From assembly GCF_003048775.2 (NCBI RefSeq), contig NZ_CP049272.1, positions 1,116,001 through 1,180,000 of the forward strand: DNA of 64,000 nt, written 5' to 3'. The notes below the pieces were generated by a model. The model was given only the letters and a program-made list of their open reading frames with translations, was not told the DNA's origin and ran no database searches. The stretch is from Campylobacter concisus (GTDB taxonomy: Bacteria; Campylobacterota; Campylobacteria; Campylobacterales; Campylobacteraceae). This document shows, piece after piece, positions 49,244-58,282 of the stretch; position 1 is the stretch's first letter; the number at the start of each line of letters is the position of its first letter. The translations under genes and the position numbers were made by a program.

Positions 49244-49983
49244 TTTCTTTTACTAACTAGCACTCTGCCTTGACCAAACATGCCTGGCTTTAGTCCGCTG
49301 TCATAAGCCTGGGCGTAAAATTTCCTGGTCTCTCTTTTAATCTCTGGATAGATGAGTGCGATTTTTACCTCTTTTTCATCGTTTGTTGCGTCAAGTTTAA
49401 ATTTAAACATGTCGCCAACTTTTACTAAATTTGCATATTTTTCATCGATCGCTATTAAAATTTTAGCCTCTTCGGAGTTTAAGACAAAGGCTGGCTGAAG
49501 CGGCGAAACACCCTCTCCAAGCTCAATGTTTTTACTAGCGATAACACCATCAAATGGAGCTTTTAAAACAGCTTTTTTAAGGCGATCTTGCGCACTTAAA
49601 ATAGCAATTTGTGCACTTTGAACCCGAAGTATCGCTTCGTCAAATTTAAACTTTACTTCGTCAAATTCTTGCTTTGAAGTGACATCCTTTACTTGAGTAA
49701 ATTTGTTTAAAGTATTTTTTGCAAATTCACTAGCATTTTTTGCTAGTTCAAGATCATTTTTTGCCTTTTTAAGAGCGATTTCTAGGCTACTTTGATCAAG
49801 GCTAGCTAAAGTGTCGCCCTTTTTAACGTGGCTTGATACATCTACAAAAATTTTATCCACCTTGCCGCTGCTCTCAAATGCAAGCTTTGAGCTTTGCTTG
49901 GCATAGACTTCAAAATCAGCAAAAATCTCTTCACTAGCAAATGAAAAAATGCCAAATATCATTAAAATTATCAGCTTTTTCAA
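49240..49983 (-). CDS. RND periplasmic adaptor (membrane fusion protein)
   Basis: The 247-residue adaptor connecting the pump to the outer-membrane channel. Signal peptide at the N terminus (cleavage near FSFASE), a lipoyl half-motif (DVSSHVKKGDTLASLD), an alpha-hairpin of about 75 residues, then the second lipoyl half (LKAPFDGVIASKNIELGEGV) and a short beta-barrel. It is clearly shorter than the usual 350-400 because the C-terminal membrane-proximal domain is missing or minimal. No lipobox. Overlaps both neighbours by four bases. Confidence 0.9.
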   Translation of the reverse strand: MKKLIILMIFGIFSFASEEIFADFEVYAKQSSKLAFESSGKVDKIFVDVSSHVKKGDTLASLDQSSLEIALKKAKNDLELAKNASEFAKNTLNKFTQVKDVTSKQEFDEVKFKFDEAILRVQSAQIAILSAQDRLKKAVLKAPFDGVIASKNIELGEGVSPLQPAFVLNSEEAKILIAIDEKYANLVKVGDMFKFKLDATNDEKEVKIALIYPEIKRETRKFYAQAYDSGLKPGMFGQGRVLVSKRK

Positions 49984-51245
49984 TCTCTAATCCTCTCTAA
50001 AATCGGCTCGCCATTCTCAAAAAAGAACTCCGCTTTTTTGATCTCAAACTCATCTTTTACACTCTCAAAAAGGCTAATGGCATCAAATTTTTGAGAAAGC
50101 GCCTCAAGCAGATCGCTATATCCCAAAAGCCCAGAGTTATACTTCTCATAGCTAGCTTTTAATGCCAAATCGCTTGCTCTTACATATTCGTTTAGTGAAG
50201 CAATTTTTGAAGTAAGCACCACGATTTCACTTTGCAAATTTTTAAGCCTTGTCTCGTTTTCACGCTTTTTATACTCCAAATTTAGCCTTGCCTCATCAAG
50301 AGCGATCTTTTGGGTCTGACTCATCTTGCTAGTGGCAAAAAAATCAAAAATTTTCCATTTAAAAGCGATACCAAATTTATTACCATGAGTATCTTCTTTT
50401 AGATATTTATCCACGTATGAGCGGTAAGAACTAAGCCTGCCTAGGTCGATGTCGTAATTATTTTTATAAAATCCATATGTGTCATAAAGCAAAATTTGAG
50501 GCAAAAAACCAGCCTTTGCCTCACTAAGCTTGGCCTCGCCTAAAAATATATCTTGGCTTAGTCTATCAAGCTCGGCATTTTTTGAAGCTAAATTTGAGCT
50601 AATATCAGCCATCTTTGCTCCGGCTACTGGCAAAATTTTCTCACCAGTTAGCAAATTTATCTCATTTAAGATTTGCTCCATTTTGTTTTTGTATTCAAGC
50701 TGCGTGCTATTAGCTAAGTAATATTTAGCCCTTACATTCTCAAGCTCATCTTTTGCGGCAAGGCCTGCTTTGTTTGCCTTTTCAAGCTTATCTAAAACGC
50801 CTTTTAAAAAATTTGCCTGAGCCTGCTTGGCCGCGATTATATTTTCAAGCGCTAGAGCATTAAAGTATAAATTTACAGCCTTAAGTGCAAGATAGTTTTT
50901 GGCTTCATCGCTTGCGATCACGGCTTTGTTTTTTAAAAGCTGGCTCATCTTTAGCTTAGCCTCTCTAGCCCCGCCATCATATAGTAAAAAATCAATTCTA
51001 GCCAGCACGCCGGCTGACTCTTTGGCAACTATGCTTGGAAAAGTGCTTGCATTTTTGCCATATGAGCCCTCTAAGCTAAGGCTTGGCATATATGAGCTTA
51101 ATGTAGCTTCATCGTTTAAATTTGCTCTTTTTAGCTCAAGCTCTTTGATCTTTGAAATTTCATTTTGCGTTGCTTTGTTTGCGATCACACTTAAATTTGA
51201 ACCAAGCAAAAATACCGGCAAAAAAATGAATAAAAATTTTTTCAT
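49980..51245 (-). CDS. TolC-like outer membrane protein 1
   Basis: First outer-membrane component of the efflux unit, 421 residues, with signal peptide (MKKFLFIFLPVFLLGS) and the alternating helices and beta strands of the OEP family (ARIDFLLYDGGAREAKL, FKWKIFDFFATSKM). It follows fliP with a TAATG overlap, so it is read with the motor genes. A second OEP gene ends the pump cluster. Confidence 0.87.
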   Translation of the reverse strand: MKKFLFIFLPVFLLGSNLSVIANKATQNEISKIKELELKRANLNDEATLSSYMPSLSLEGSYGKNASTFPSIVAKESAGVLARIDFLLYDGGAREAKLKMSQLLKNKAVIASDEAKNYLALKAVNLYFNALALENIIAAKQAQANFLKGVLDKLEKANKAGLAAKDELENVRAKYYLANSTQLEYKNKMEQILNEINLLTGEKILPVAGAKMADISSNLASKNAELDRLSQDIFLGEAKLSEAKAGFLPQILLYDTYGFYKNNYDIDLGRLSSYRSYVDKYLKEDTHGNKFGIAFKWKIFDFFATSKMSQTQKIALDEARLNLEYKKRENETRLKNLQSEIVVLTSKIASLNEYVRASDLALKASYEKYNSGLLGYSDLLEALSQKFDAISLFESVKDEFEIKKAEFFFENGEPILERIRD

Positions 51246-51976
51246 TAGTGAAAGCTTTTTACAAGATTTCCTATTAGCAAATTCCAGCCATCAACAAGCA
51301 CAAATATAAGCAGTTTAAATGGTAGTGAGATCATTACAGGAGGAAGCATCATCATACCCATGGCCATCAGCACTGAGCTTACGACCATGTCGATGACAAG
51401 AAATGGCAAATAGAGCAAAAACGCTATCTCAAAAGATGTCTTTAGCTCACTTATCATGAAAGCTGACATTGCAATACTTAGCGGTATCTCTTCGATATTG
51501 GCTGGATTTTGCAAATTTCTAATCCTAAAGAAAAGCGCAAGGTCTTTTTCTCTTGTGTTTTTTACCATAAATTCTTTAAAAGGCTTTAAGCTCTTATCAA
51601 GCATCTCTTCATAGCCTATTTGCTCAGCTATATAAGGCTTTATGCCATCATTATAGCTCTTTTGTCCAACTGGCTCCATGATAAAAAATGTAAGAACCAT
51701 CGCAAGCGAGATGAGCACTGTTGAAGGAGGCACTTGTTGCGTGCCCATCGCTTGGCGTAAAAAAGAAAATACGATAACAAGCCTTAAAAAACTTGTCATC
51801 ATAAAAATGAGCGAAGGAGCAAGTGCAAGTGCGGTGAGGATTAGTAAAACATTTAAAGAATTTACAAGCTGCTCGGCATTTGTTGGAGAATTTAGACTTA
51901 AATTTATAGTTGGTAGCGTAGGATCAGCTCCAAAAACCGTGCAAAGTAAAACCGCTAAAGCAAGCAGTGCTTTCAC
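51245..51976 (-). CDS. fliP: flagellar type III export protein FliP
   Basis: Export-gate component of the flagellum, 243 residues with signal peptide and four helices. Conserved pieces are MTSFLRLVIVFSFLRQAMGTQQVP, LTFFIMEPV, PFLVIDMVVSSVLMAMGMMMLPP and LPFKLLIFVLVDGW. GTG start at 51976 with AGGA eight bases before it; two bases after motB. Its stop overlaps the TolC-like gene 1. Confidence 0.96.
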   Translation of the reverse strand: MKALLALAVLLCTVFGADPTLPTINLSLNSPTNAEQLVNSLNVLLILTALALAPSLIFMMTSFLRLVIVFSFLRQAMGTQQVPPSTVLISLAMVLTFFIMEPVGQKSYNDGIKPYIAEQIGYEEMLDKSLKPFKEFMVKNTREKDLALFFRIRNLQNPANIEEIPLSIAMSAFMISELKTSFEIAFLLYLPFLVIDMVVSSVLMAMGMMMLPPVMISLPFKLLIFVLVDGWNLLIGNLVKSFH

Positions 51977-51978
51977 GA

Positions 51979-52758
51979 CTAATTCCTCATATCAAGGATA
52001 CTTTTCTTAGTAGCCTCTTTATTTTTTGGCTCAAGCGATATGAAGTGAATTTCTACTCTATTGTTCTTAGCTCTGCCATCTTCTGTGCTGTTACTAGCGA
52101 TCGGATCAAACGAAGCTTTGCCAGAAGCTATTATTCTATTTTGTGGCACGCCATCGTTGATTAGCTCTTCAACCACGCTTAAAGCCCTTGCAGTTGAGAG
52201 CTGCCAGTTATTTTTATAAGCTGAGTCTTTGCTTGGTTCTATATTATCTGTATGGCCGATAATATCGGCTTTTACATCATTAGGCATTTTCGCCACAATC
52301 ATGCCTATTCGTTTTAAAAATAGCTTCGCATCTTCACCAGAAATTTCAGCACTATCTTTCTCAAAAAGCATAGCTGCTGGAAGCCTTACGATAAAGCCAT
52401 CTTCACTCTCTTCCATCGTAATTTCAGGTGCCCCGCTAGCAGCTAGTAATTCATTTATCTTTTTAACATTCATATTTAGCTCACTTTGTGAGCCCTTTTG
52501 CTTACTTATCTTTTTTGCACGAGTATTTTCTGGATCCGTCTCTTTTTCTATCTGATTTTCAGGCCTAGCACCACCTTCAAGCACACTTAAAGCACCAGCT
52601 AGTGAGCCAACAGCGGCCTCCATCTTTTTAGCATCCATTGTCGCCATAGAAAGTAATAAAACGAAAAAACAAAGCAAAAGCGACATAAGATCGCCAAAAG
52701 TAGCTAGCCACTCAGGCATACATTTTGGACACTCTTCTGGTTTTATTAACTTACCCAT
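51979..52758 (-). CDS. motB: flagellar motor stator protein MotB
   Basis: Stator subunit of 259 residues that anchors MotA to peptidoglycan. One N-terminal helix contains the proton-binding Asp23 (TFGDLMSLLLCFFVLLLSMA). A plug/linker region follows and the C-terminal OmpA-like domain has the peptidoglycan motif IIGHTDN...ALSVVEELI. Start overlaps motA stop by one base (TAATG). Confidence 0.96.
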   Translation of the reverse strand: MGKLIKPEECPKCMPEWLATFGDLMSLLLCFFVLLLSMATMDAKKMEAAVGSLAGALSVLEGGARPENQIEKETDPENTRAKKISKQKGSQSELNMNVKKINELLAASGAPEITMEESEDGFIVRLPAAMLFEKDSAEISGEDAKLFLKRIGMIVAKMPNDVKADIIGHTDNIEPSKDSAYKNNWQLSTARALSVVEELINDGVPQNRIIASGKASFDPIASNSTEDGRAKNNRVEIHFISLEPKNKEATKKSILDMRN

Positions 52759-53525
52759 TATTCAAACTGACTTTTTCTATCTTTTGGTGGTAAAAATGCT
52801 AATAGTTTAGCTTCAAGCGTTCTTGGATTATCGCCTGCTTGTATCGACATAATACCCTCAAGTACAACTTGTTTTTCAAGTGCTTCATCAGCATCGCGAA
52901 TAGAGAGGATGTTTGCCACAGGTGCACCTATGATGTTACCTATCATCGCGCCATAAAGCGTCGTAAGCAAGGCAACCGCCATTGATGGGCCAATCGCACT
53001 AGGATCTGACATGTTAAGAAGCATCGCAACAAGACCAATGAGCGTTCCTATCATACCCATAGCACCCGCAAAACCGCCAACTTGCTCAAAAATTTTAATA
53101 TTATTTGAATGTCTTGTACTAGTTTGATCGATATCGATCTCTAAAAGCGCTCTTATCGCATCTGGCTCATTGCCATCGACCGCCATTGAGAGGCCTCTTT
53201 TTAAAAACTGATTTGTCTCATTATTTACTTCGCTTTCGAGCGATAAGATACCATCACGTCTAGCTTTAGTTGAATAATCAACTATTTTTTTTATAGTCTC
53301 AGGTAAATTTACTACGACTGATGGCTTAACAGCAATGCCATAAAATTTACCAATTCCTTTAAGCGTCTCCATCTTGAAGCCAACCATCATAACGCCGATA
53401 GTACCACCAAAAACGATCATCACAGAAGGGATATCGATGTATGGTCCTATACCAACGCCTATCGCCATTGATCCAAACAAAAGCACCAGGGTCAAAACCC
53501 AGCCGACGACGGTTCCTAAATCCAT
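52758..53525 (-). CDS. motA: flagellar motor stator protein MotA
   Basis: Stator subunit of 255 residues with four helices; the last two (GGFAGAMGMIGTLIGLVAML and GPSMAVALLTTLYGAMIGN) form the proton channel with MotB, and the cytoplasmic loop carries conserved charges for rotor contact. First gene of the unit motA-motB-fliP-efflux cluster. On the minus strand a TATAAA box lies about 20 bp upstream; I see no sigma-28 or sigma-54 site. Confidence 0.96.
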   Translation of the reverse strand: MDLGTVVGWVLTLVLLFGSMAIGVGIGPYIDIPSVMIVFGGTIGVMMVGFKMETLKGIGKFYGIAVKPSVVVNLPETIKKIVDYSTKARRDGILSLESEVNNETNQFLKRGLSMAVDGNEPDAIRALLEIDIDQTSTRHSNNIKIFEQVGGFAGAMGMIGTLIGLVAMLLNMSDPSAIGPSMAVALLTTLYGAMIGNIIGAPVANILSIRDADEALEKQVVLEGIMSIQAGDNPRTLEAKLLAFLPPKDRKSQFE

Positions 53526-53620
53526 TTAAGCTCACTTTATTTATAAATTCTTAAGAATTGCTATTTTATTAGCTTTTTGTTGAAACAATCGTTAAATTAA
53601 AAAAAATGTTTGGCATTTTT

Positions 53621-53629
53621 TGCTACAAT
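53621..53629 (+). promoter_or_regulatory. extended -10 promoter of glmU
   Basis: TGCTACAAT: an extended -10 (TGN-TACAAT) 32 bp before the glmU ATG. It heads the seven-gene run glmU to truA. Confidence 0.6.
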
Positions 53630-53661
53630 CTGCGAAATTTTTAACGTTAAAAGGCTTAAAA

Positions 53662-54969
53662 ATGAACAATACTTCAATCATAATCCTAGCTGCTGGTCTT
53701 GGTACCAGGATGAAATCAAAACGTCCAAAAGTTCTATTTGAACTTTGCGGTGAGCCGATGATCATTCACATCTTAAAGCAAGCTTATGCGATAACAAATG
53801 ACGTTAGTGTCGTGCTTCACTACGAAAAAGAGTTAATTAGCAAAAAGATAAAAGAAATTTTTCCTCAAACTAAAATTTTTGAGCAAGATCTAGCAAATTT
53901 CCCAGGCACTGCTGGAGCGATAAAAAGCGTAAATTTAAGCGGCGAAAAGGTGCTTGTGACTTGTGGCGACATGCCTCTTGTAAAATCAACCGATCTAATG
54001 CGTCTAGCAAATGCCGAAGCTGACGTGGTTATGAGCTCATTTGAAGCAGTAAATCCTTTTGGCTACGGCAGAGTCATCATAAAAAACGGCAAAGTTGAAG
54101 GCATCGTCGAGCAAAAAGATGCAAGCGAAGCGCAACTTGCGATAAAAAGCGTAAATGCTGGTTGCTACTGCTTTAAACGCGAGGCGCTAGAGCAAATTCT
54201 ACCACTCATAAGCAACCAAAACGCACAAAAAGAGTACTACCTAACTGACGCCATAAAAATAGCAAATGAAAAGGGCTTAAAGTGCGTCGCAGTAAATGTT
54301 AATGAGCAAAATTTCATGGGCATAAATGATAAATTTCAGCTTAGCATTGCAGAAAAGATCATGCAAGATGAGATCAAGCAAAATTTGATGAAAGCTGGCG
54401 TCTTGATGCGCATGCCTGAGAGCATTTTCATAGACAGCAGAGCCAAATTTGAAGGCGAGTGCGTACTCGAAGAAAACGTAAGTATCCTTGGCGAGTGCGT
54501 CATCACAGAGAGCATCATCAAAAGCTCATCGGTGATAGAAAGCAGCGTCATCAAAAACTCAGACATCGGTCCGCTAGCTCACATCAGACCAAATTCTGAA
54601 ATTTCTGACACGCATATAGGAAATTTCGTCGAGGTTAAAAAAGGCGTTCTTAGCGGCGTAAAAGCTGGACACTTAAGCTATCTTGGTGACTGTGAGATAG
54701 AAAGTGGCACAAACATCGGTTGTGGCACGATCACATGCAACTACGACGGTAAGGCAAAATACAAAACCAAGATCGGCAAAAACGTCTTTGTTGGCTCAGA
54801 TACGCAACTAGTCGCCCCTGTAAATATCGCTGACAACGTCATCATCGCAGCTGGTAGCACCATCACAAAAGACGTTGAGAGCGGCGCTCTAGCTATCAGC
54901 AGAGGTCGCCAAGAGAACAAAAGCGGCTTTTTTGAGAAATTCTTTGGCAAAGACGATGTTAAAAAATAA
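53662..54969 (+). CDS. glmU: bifunctional N-acetylglucosamine-1-phosphate uridyltransferase/glucosamine-1-phosphate acetyltransferase
   Basis: Makes UDP-N-acetylglucosamine for peptidoglycan and lipooligosaccharide. 435 residues from the ATG at 53662, with AAAAGG seven bases upstream; the frame extends 14 codons further without a good site. The N-terminal pyrophosphorylase has ILAAGLGTRMKSKRPK (residues 8-22) and the C-terminal acetyltransferase has left-handed beta-helix hexapeptides (GPLAHIRPNSEI, NIGCGTITCNYDG, VFVGSDTQLVAPVNI). Overlaps coaBC by 14 bp. Confidence 0.96.
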   Translation: MNNTSIIILAAGLGTRMKSKRPKVLFELCGEPMIIHILKQAYAITNDVSVVLHYEKELISKKIKEIFPQTKIFEQDLANFPGTAGAIKSVNLSGEKVLVTCGDMPLVKSTDLMRLANAEADVVMSSFEAVNPFGYGRVIIKNGKVEGIVEQKDASEAQLAIKSVNAGCYCFKREALEQILPLISNQNAQKEYYLTDAIKIANEKGLKCVAVNVNEQNFMGINDKFQLSIAEKIMQDEIKQNLMKAGVLMRMPESIFIDSRAKFEGECVLEENVSILGECVITESIIKSSSVIESSVIKNSDIGPLAHIRPNSEISDTHIGNFVEVKKGVLSGVKAGHLSYLGDCEIESGTNIGCGTITCNYDGKAKYKTKIGKNVFVGSDTQLVAPVNIADNVIIAAGSTITKDVESGALAISRGRQENKSGFFEKFFGKDDVKK

Positions 54970-56128
54970 GAAAATTTTACTAGCCGTTTGCGGCAGTATC
55001 GCCTTTTACAAGGCATTCGAAATTTTATCGCTGCTTAAAAAACAAGGCGCTGATGTTTATGTGGCTTTAAGTGACGGAGCGCTTGAATTTTGTAGTGTAA
55101 GCGGCTTTGAAGCGTTAAGCGAGCATAAAATTTTAAGCTCACAAACGCAAAACTGGCAAGACGGCGTAAATCACATAGCCTACTCTAAAATGGATCTAGT
55201 CCTAATCGCACCTGCCTCGGTAAATACGATAAATAAGCTAACAGCTGGCATCTGCGATAATGTCTTTATGCAAACGCTAATCGCCGCCTCACACGTGCCT
55301 TTGGTTGTAGCCCTTGCTGCAAATAATAATATGATCGAGCACTTCGCGACGCAAAATTCGCTTGAAATTTTAAAGAAAAACGACGCCTTAATAGTTGAGC
55401 CGGTTTTAAAAACTCTAGCTTGCGGAGATATTGGCAAGGGCGGTCTTGCAAGCCCTGAAGTGATAGTTGAAGCGGCAATAAAAAAGCTTAGCAAGCCTCT
55501 TTTTGTAGGCAAAAAAGTAGTGATCACTGGTGGCGCAACGACAGAAAAGATAGATGACGTTAGAGCTATTACAAATTTCTCAAGCGGTAAGATGGCGATG
55601 GCGATTGCAAGGGCTTTTTACTACGCTGGTGCTGATGTTACGCTACTTGCTAGCTTTGAAACCGCAAACGAGCCATTTGAGATTTTAAAATTTAGCTCAA
55701 GCAGCGAACTTTTAGAGCTTTGCAAGAGCGAGTGCGAGAGCGCGAATTTACTTGTGATGTGTGCTGCAGTAAGCGATTTTATGCCGACAAAAATTGATGG
55801 CAAGATAAAAAAAGAGGACGTCGGCGAAATTTTAAGCTTAAGTCTAAAGAGAAATGTCGATATTTTGCAAAGCTTAAAAGAATTTAAATGCAAAAAGATC
55901 GGCTTTAAGCTTGAAATCTCAAGCGAGAGCGCACACAAAAACGCTAGAGCAATGCTAGAGCAAAAGGGGCTTGACGCAGTTTGCCTAAATATCTTGGGTG
56001 AGAAAAATGGCTTTGCAAGCGAGCAAAATGAGGTAAATTTCATCACGAAAAATAGTGAAACTTTGCTGCCGCTTGCCACAAAAGACGAGATCGCAAGACA
56101 TATCGTGGAGCTAGCGGCAAATTTATGA
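54956..56128 (+). CDS. coaBC: bifunctional phosphopantothenoylcysteine decarboxylase/phosphopantothenate-cysteine ligase
   Basis: Two steps of coenzyme A synthesis in one protein, 390 residues from the ATG at 54956 (a TTG at 54932 in the same frame is less likely). The CoaC half opens KKILLAVCGSIAFYKAFE and has the PASVNT motif in LIAPASVNTINKLTAG. The CoaB half starts KKVVITGGATTEKIDDVR with ITNFSSGKMA, the nucleotide site. Overlaps glmU by 14 bp and the next gene by four. Confidence 0.95.
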   Translation: MLKNKKILLAVCGSIAFYKAFEILSLLKKQGADVYVALSDGALEFCSVSGFEALSEHKILSSQTQNWQDGVNHIAYSKMDLVLIAPASVNTINKLTAGICDNVFMQTLIAASHVPLVVALAANNNMIEHFATQNSLEILKKNDALIVEPVLKTLACGDIGKGGLASPEVIVEAAIKKLSKPLFVGKKVVITGGATTEKIDDVRAITNFSSGKMAMAIARAFYYAGADVTLLASFETANEPFEILKFSSSSELLELCKSECESANLLVMCAAVSDFMPTKIDGKIKKEDVGEILSLSLKRNVDILQSLKEFKCKKIGFKLEISSESAHKNARAMLEQKGLDAVCLNILGEKNGFASEQNEVNFITKNSETLLPLATKDEIARHIVELAANL

Positions 56129-56811
56129 TAGAGAAAATTTCTCGCATTCAAAAAATAGCAAAAAATGCAAATTCTCCGTTAGTAGCTATAAATTCGTCAC
56201 TTCCACTTAGTATCTTGGTAAGCCAAAAGATCGGTTTTAACAGATACATTTTAAATTTTGCAAATAGAAATTTAAACACAAAAAGCGCAAAAGAGCTAAA
56301 CGTAGGCTCGAGATACTGGGGCGAGGTGCAAAGCCAGGGCGAAAATATCGTCATAAAAAATTTATACGAAAAGCCAAGAATTTTAGACGAAGATGTCTTG
56401 GCTGATGGGCTAAATCTTATCGAAAATTTGATAGAAAATGAGAATTTATCGTGGCTTTATGACCATTTATTTAAAAGCTTAAGTGAAGCTAAGACAAAAG
56501 ACGAGATGAAAGTGCTAGCGAAAATGCTCTTTGCTTTGCAAGAAAATGTCTTGCATATACCATTTATTTATAATGGCATAAACGGCGTTTTTCAGCTAAA
56601 AAAAGAGGAGAGTAATATGAAAATTTTTTTAATATTTTCAAATTTTGCTCCACTTATTTTTAAATTTAAAGACGAAGTTTTATACGAGATCACGACTCCA
56701 TTTAATAATGTAGCTAGCTTGTTAAAAAGTGAATTTAGCGCCAACATAACAGTGCAAAATGTGAGTGCTCTTTGGAGCAAAAAAGAACAAATTATTGATA
56801 TAAAAGGCTAA
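56125..56811 (+). CDS. conserved epsilonproteobacterial protein, function unknown
   Basis: 228 residues, soluble, no signal peptide. No motif I recognise. It sits in the conserved block between coaBC (four-base overlap) and uppS (three bases), as the homologue does in C. jejuni, so a link to envelope synthesis is possible but unproven. Predicted mixed alpha/beta with a lysine-rich, AT-rich middle. Confidence 0.8.
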   Translation: MIEKISRIQKIAKNANSPLVAINSSLPLSILVSQKIGFNRYILNFANRNLNTKSAKELNVGSRYWGEVQSQGENIVIKNLYEKPRILDEDVLADGLNLIENLIENENLSWLYDHLFKSLSEAKTKDEMKVLAKMLFALQENVLHIPFIYNGINGVFQLKKEESNMKIFLIFSNFAPLIFKFKDEVLYEITTPFNNVASLLKSEFSANITVQNVSALWSKKEQIIDIKG

Positions 56812-56814
56812 AGA

Positions 56815-57486
56815 TTGAATGAATTAAACCACCTTGCTATTATCATGGATGGAAATGGACGCTGGGCTAAAAAACGTGGATTTTTACGGACAAATGGGCA
56901 CGAAGCTGGAGCAAATGTAGTAAGCGATATGTGCGAATTTTGTATCGATAATGGAGTGAAAATTTTAAGCCTTTACGCGTTTAGTACTGAAAACTGGAAA
57001 AGGCCGCAAAAAGAGGTCGAGTTTTTGATGAATTTGCTTAAGAAATTTCTCATTTTAAAGCGTGATGATTTTATAAAAAATGGGATCAAATTTAACACAA
57101 TCGGCGACATTTCACCATTTAGCGACGAGCTAAAAAACGAGATAGAAATCACCAAAAATGCAACAAGAGAGAATAAAAATTTATTATTAAATTTAGCTAT
57201 AAACTACGGCTCAAAAGATGAGATCATAAGAGCTGTGCGAAAACTAAATTTAAAAGGCTGTGAGATAAGTGAAGCAAGTCTAAATGCAGCACTTGATGAG
57301 AGTGAGCCGGTGGATCTTCTCATTAGAACTGGTGGCGAGAGTAGGCTCTCAAATTTTATGCTTTGGCAAGCAAGCTACGCAGAGCTATTTTTTACGCCCA
57401 CACTTTGGCCTGACTTTAGCAAGGATGAGCTTGCAAATATCGTTAGCAAATTTAAAAACATAGAGCGAAGATTTGGCGGAGTTTAG
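56815..57486 (+). CDS. uppS: undecaprenyl diphosphate synthase
   Basis: cis-Prenyltransferase making the C55 lipid carrier of cell-wall synthesis, 223 residues. Catalytic Asp12 in IIMDGNGRWAKKRG, then YAFSTENWKRP and the C-terminal LIRTGGESRLSNFMLWQ, SYAELFF motifs. Begins with TTG at 56815, three bases after the previous stop. Confidence 0.95.
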   Translation: MNELNHLAIIMDGNGRWAKKRGFLRTNGHEAGANVVSDMCEFCIDNGVKILSLYAFSTENWKRPQKEVEFLMNLLKKFLILKRDDFIKNGIKFNTIGDISPFSDELKNEIEITKNATRENKNLLLNLAINYGSKDEIIRAVRKLNLKGCEISEASLNAALDESEPVDLLIRTGGESRLSNFMLWQASYAELFFTPTLWPDFSKDELANIVSKFKNIERRFGGV

Positions 57487-57493
57487 CGAGATA

Positions 57494-58282
57494 ATGGATA
57501 ATTTAGTCATCTTTTTTGCCGTTTTTGCTTTTGTTTTGGGTATTTGCGTGGGCTCATTTTCAAATGTACTGATATATCGCTTGCCACGGAATGAAAATAT
57601 AAATTTTCCAGCTTCTCACTGCCCAAACTGCTCTCACAAGCTAAATTTTTATCACAATGTTCCAATTTTTTCGTGGATATTTTTAGGTGGCAAATGTGCC
57701 TTTTGCAAGCAAAAAATAAGCCTCATCTATCCAGCAATCGAGTTAGTTTCTGGGGTACTTTTTTTAATCTGTTTTTTTAAAGAATGTAGCGAAATTTTAA
57801 GTGTAGAAACATTGCTTTACGCGCTATTTTTAGGGCCTTGCTTTGTTATGTTGCTAGCTCTTAGCGTCATAGATATAAGATATAAAGCTGTGCCAGATCC
57901 GCTTCTTTTTGCGGCGCTATTTTTCGCTTTTATCTACGCTTTGATGCTTTTTATATTTAAAGGAAATTTTGCCCAAATTTTAAATTTATTCCTTTTTGCA
58001 CTTATCTTTTGGGCGCTTAGATTTGTCGTAAGCCTTGCCATAAAAAGAGAAGCGATGGGTAGCGCAGATATCTTTATAGCAGCGATCATCGGAGCTATCT
58101 TGCCAGTCAAACTGGCTCTAGTGGCGATCTATCTTGCAGCACTTTTTACACTTCCAGTCTATGCGGTCGTTCAAAAAAAGGGCTACGAGCTAGCCTTTGT
58201 GCCATTTTTAAGTCTTGGCTTACTTATTACATACGCTTTTAAAGAGCAAATTTTAGAAATTTTAAGGTTTATTTATGAGTAG
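57494..58282 (+). CDS. pilD: prepilin peptidase (A24 family)
   Basis: Inner-membrane aspartic peptidase and N-methylase for type IV prepilin-like proteins, 262 residues from the ATG at 57494. The N-terminal zinc domain has two CxxC pairs (CPNCSHK and CAFCKQK). The first catalytic Asp is in DIRYKAVPD and the second in AMGSADIFI. The second motif reads GSAD rather than the usual GxGD. GTFSN-like start VGSFSNVLIYRLPR is typical. Ends eight bases inside the next gene. Its client here is probably the pseudopilin at 35422. Confidence 0.87.
   Translation: MDNLVIFFAVFAFVLGICVGSFSNVLIYRLPRNENINFPASHCPNCSHKLNFYHNVPIFSWIFLGGKCAFCKQKISLIYPAIELVSGVLFLICFFKECSEILSVETLLYALFLGPCFVMLLALSVIDIRYKAVPDPLLFAALFFAFIYALMLFIFKGNFAQILNLFLFALIFWALRFVVSLAIKREAMGSADIFIAAIIGAILPVKLALVAIYLAALFTLPVYAVVQKKGYELAFVPFLSLGLLITYAFKEQILEILRFIYE

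Noticed and set aside
53610..53624. Sigma-54-like TGGCAT...TGCT before glmU
   Set aside because: The GG and GC are eight bases apart rather than ten, and an extended -10 (TGCTACAAT) explains the site better.
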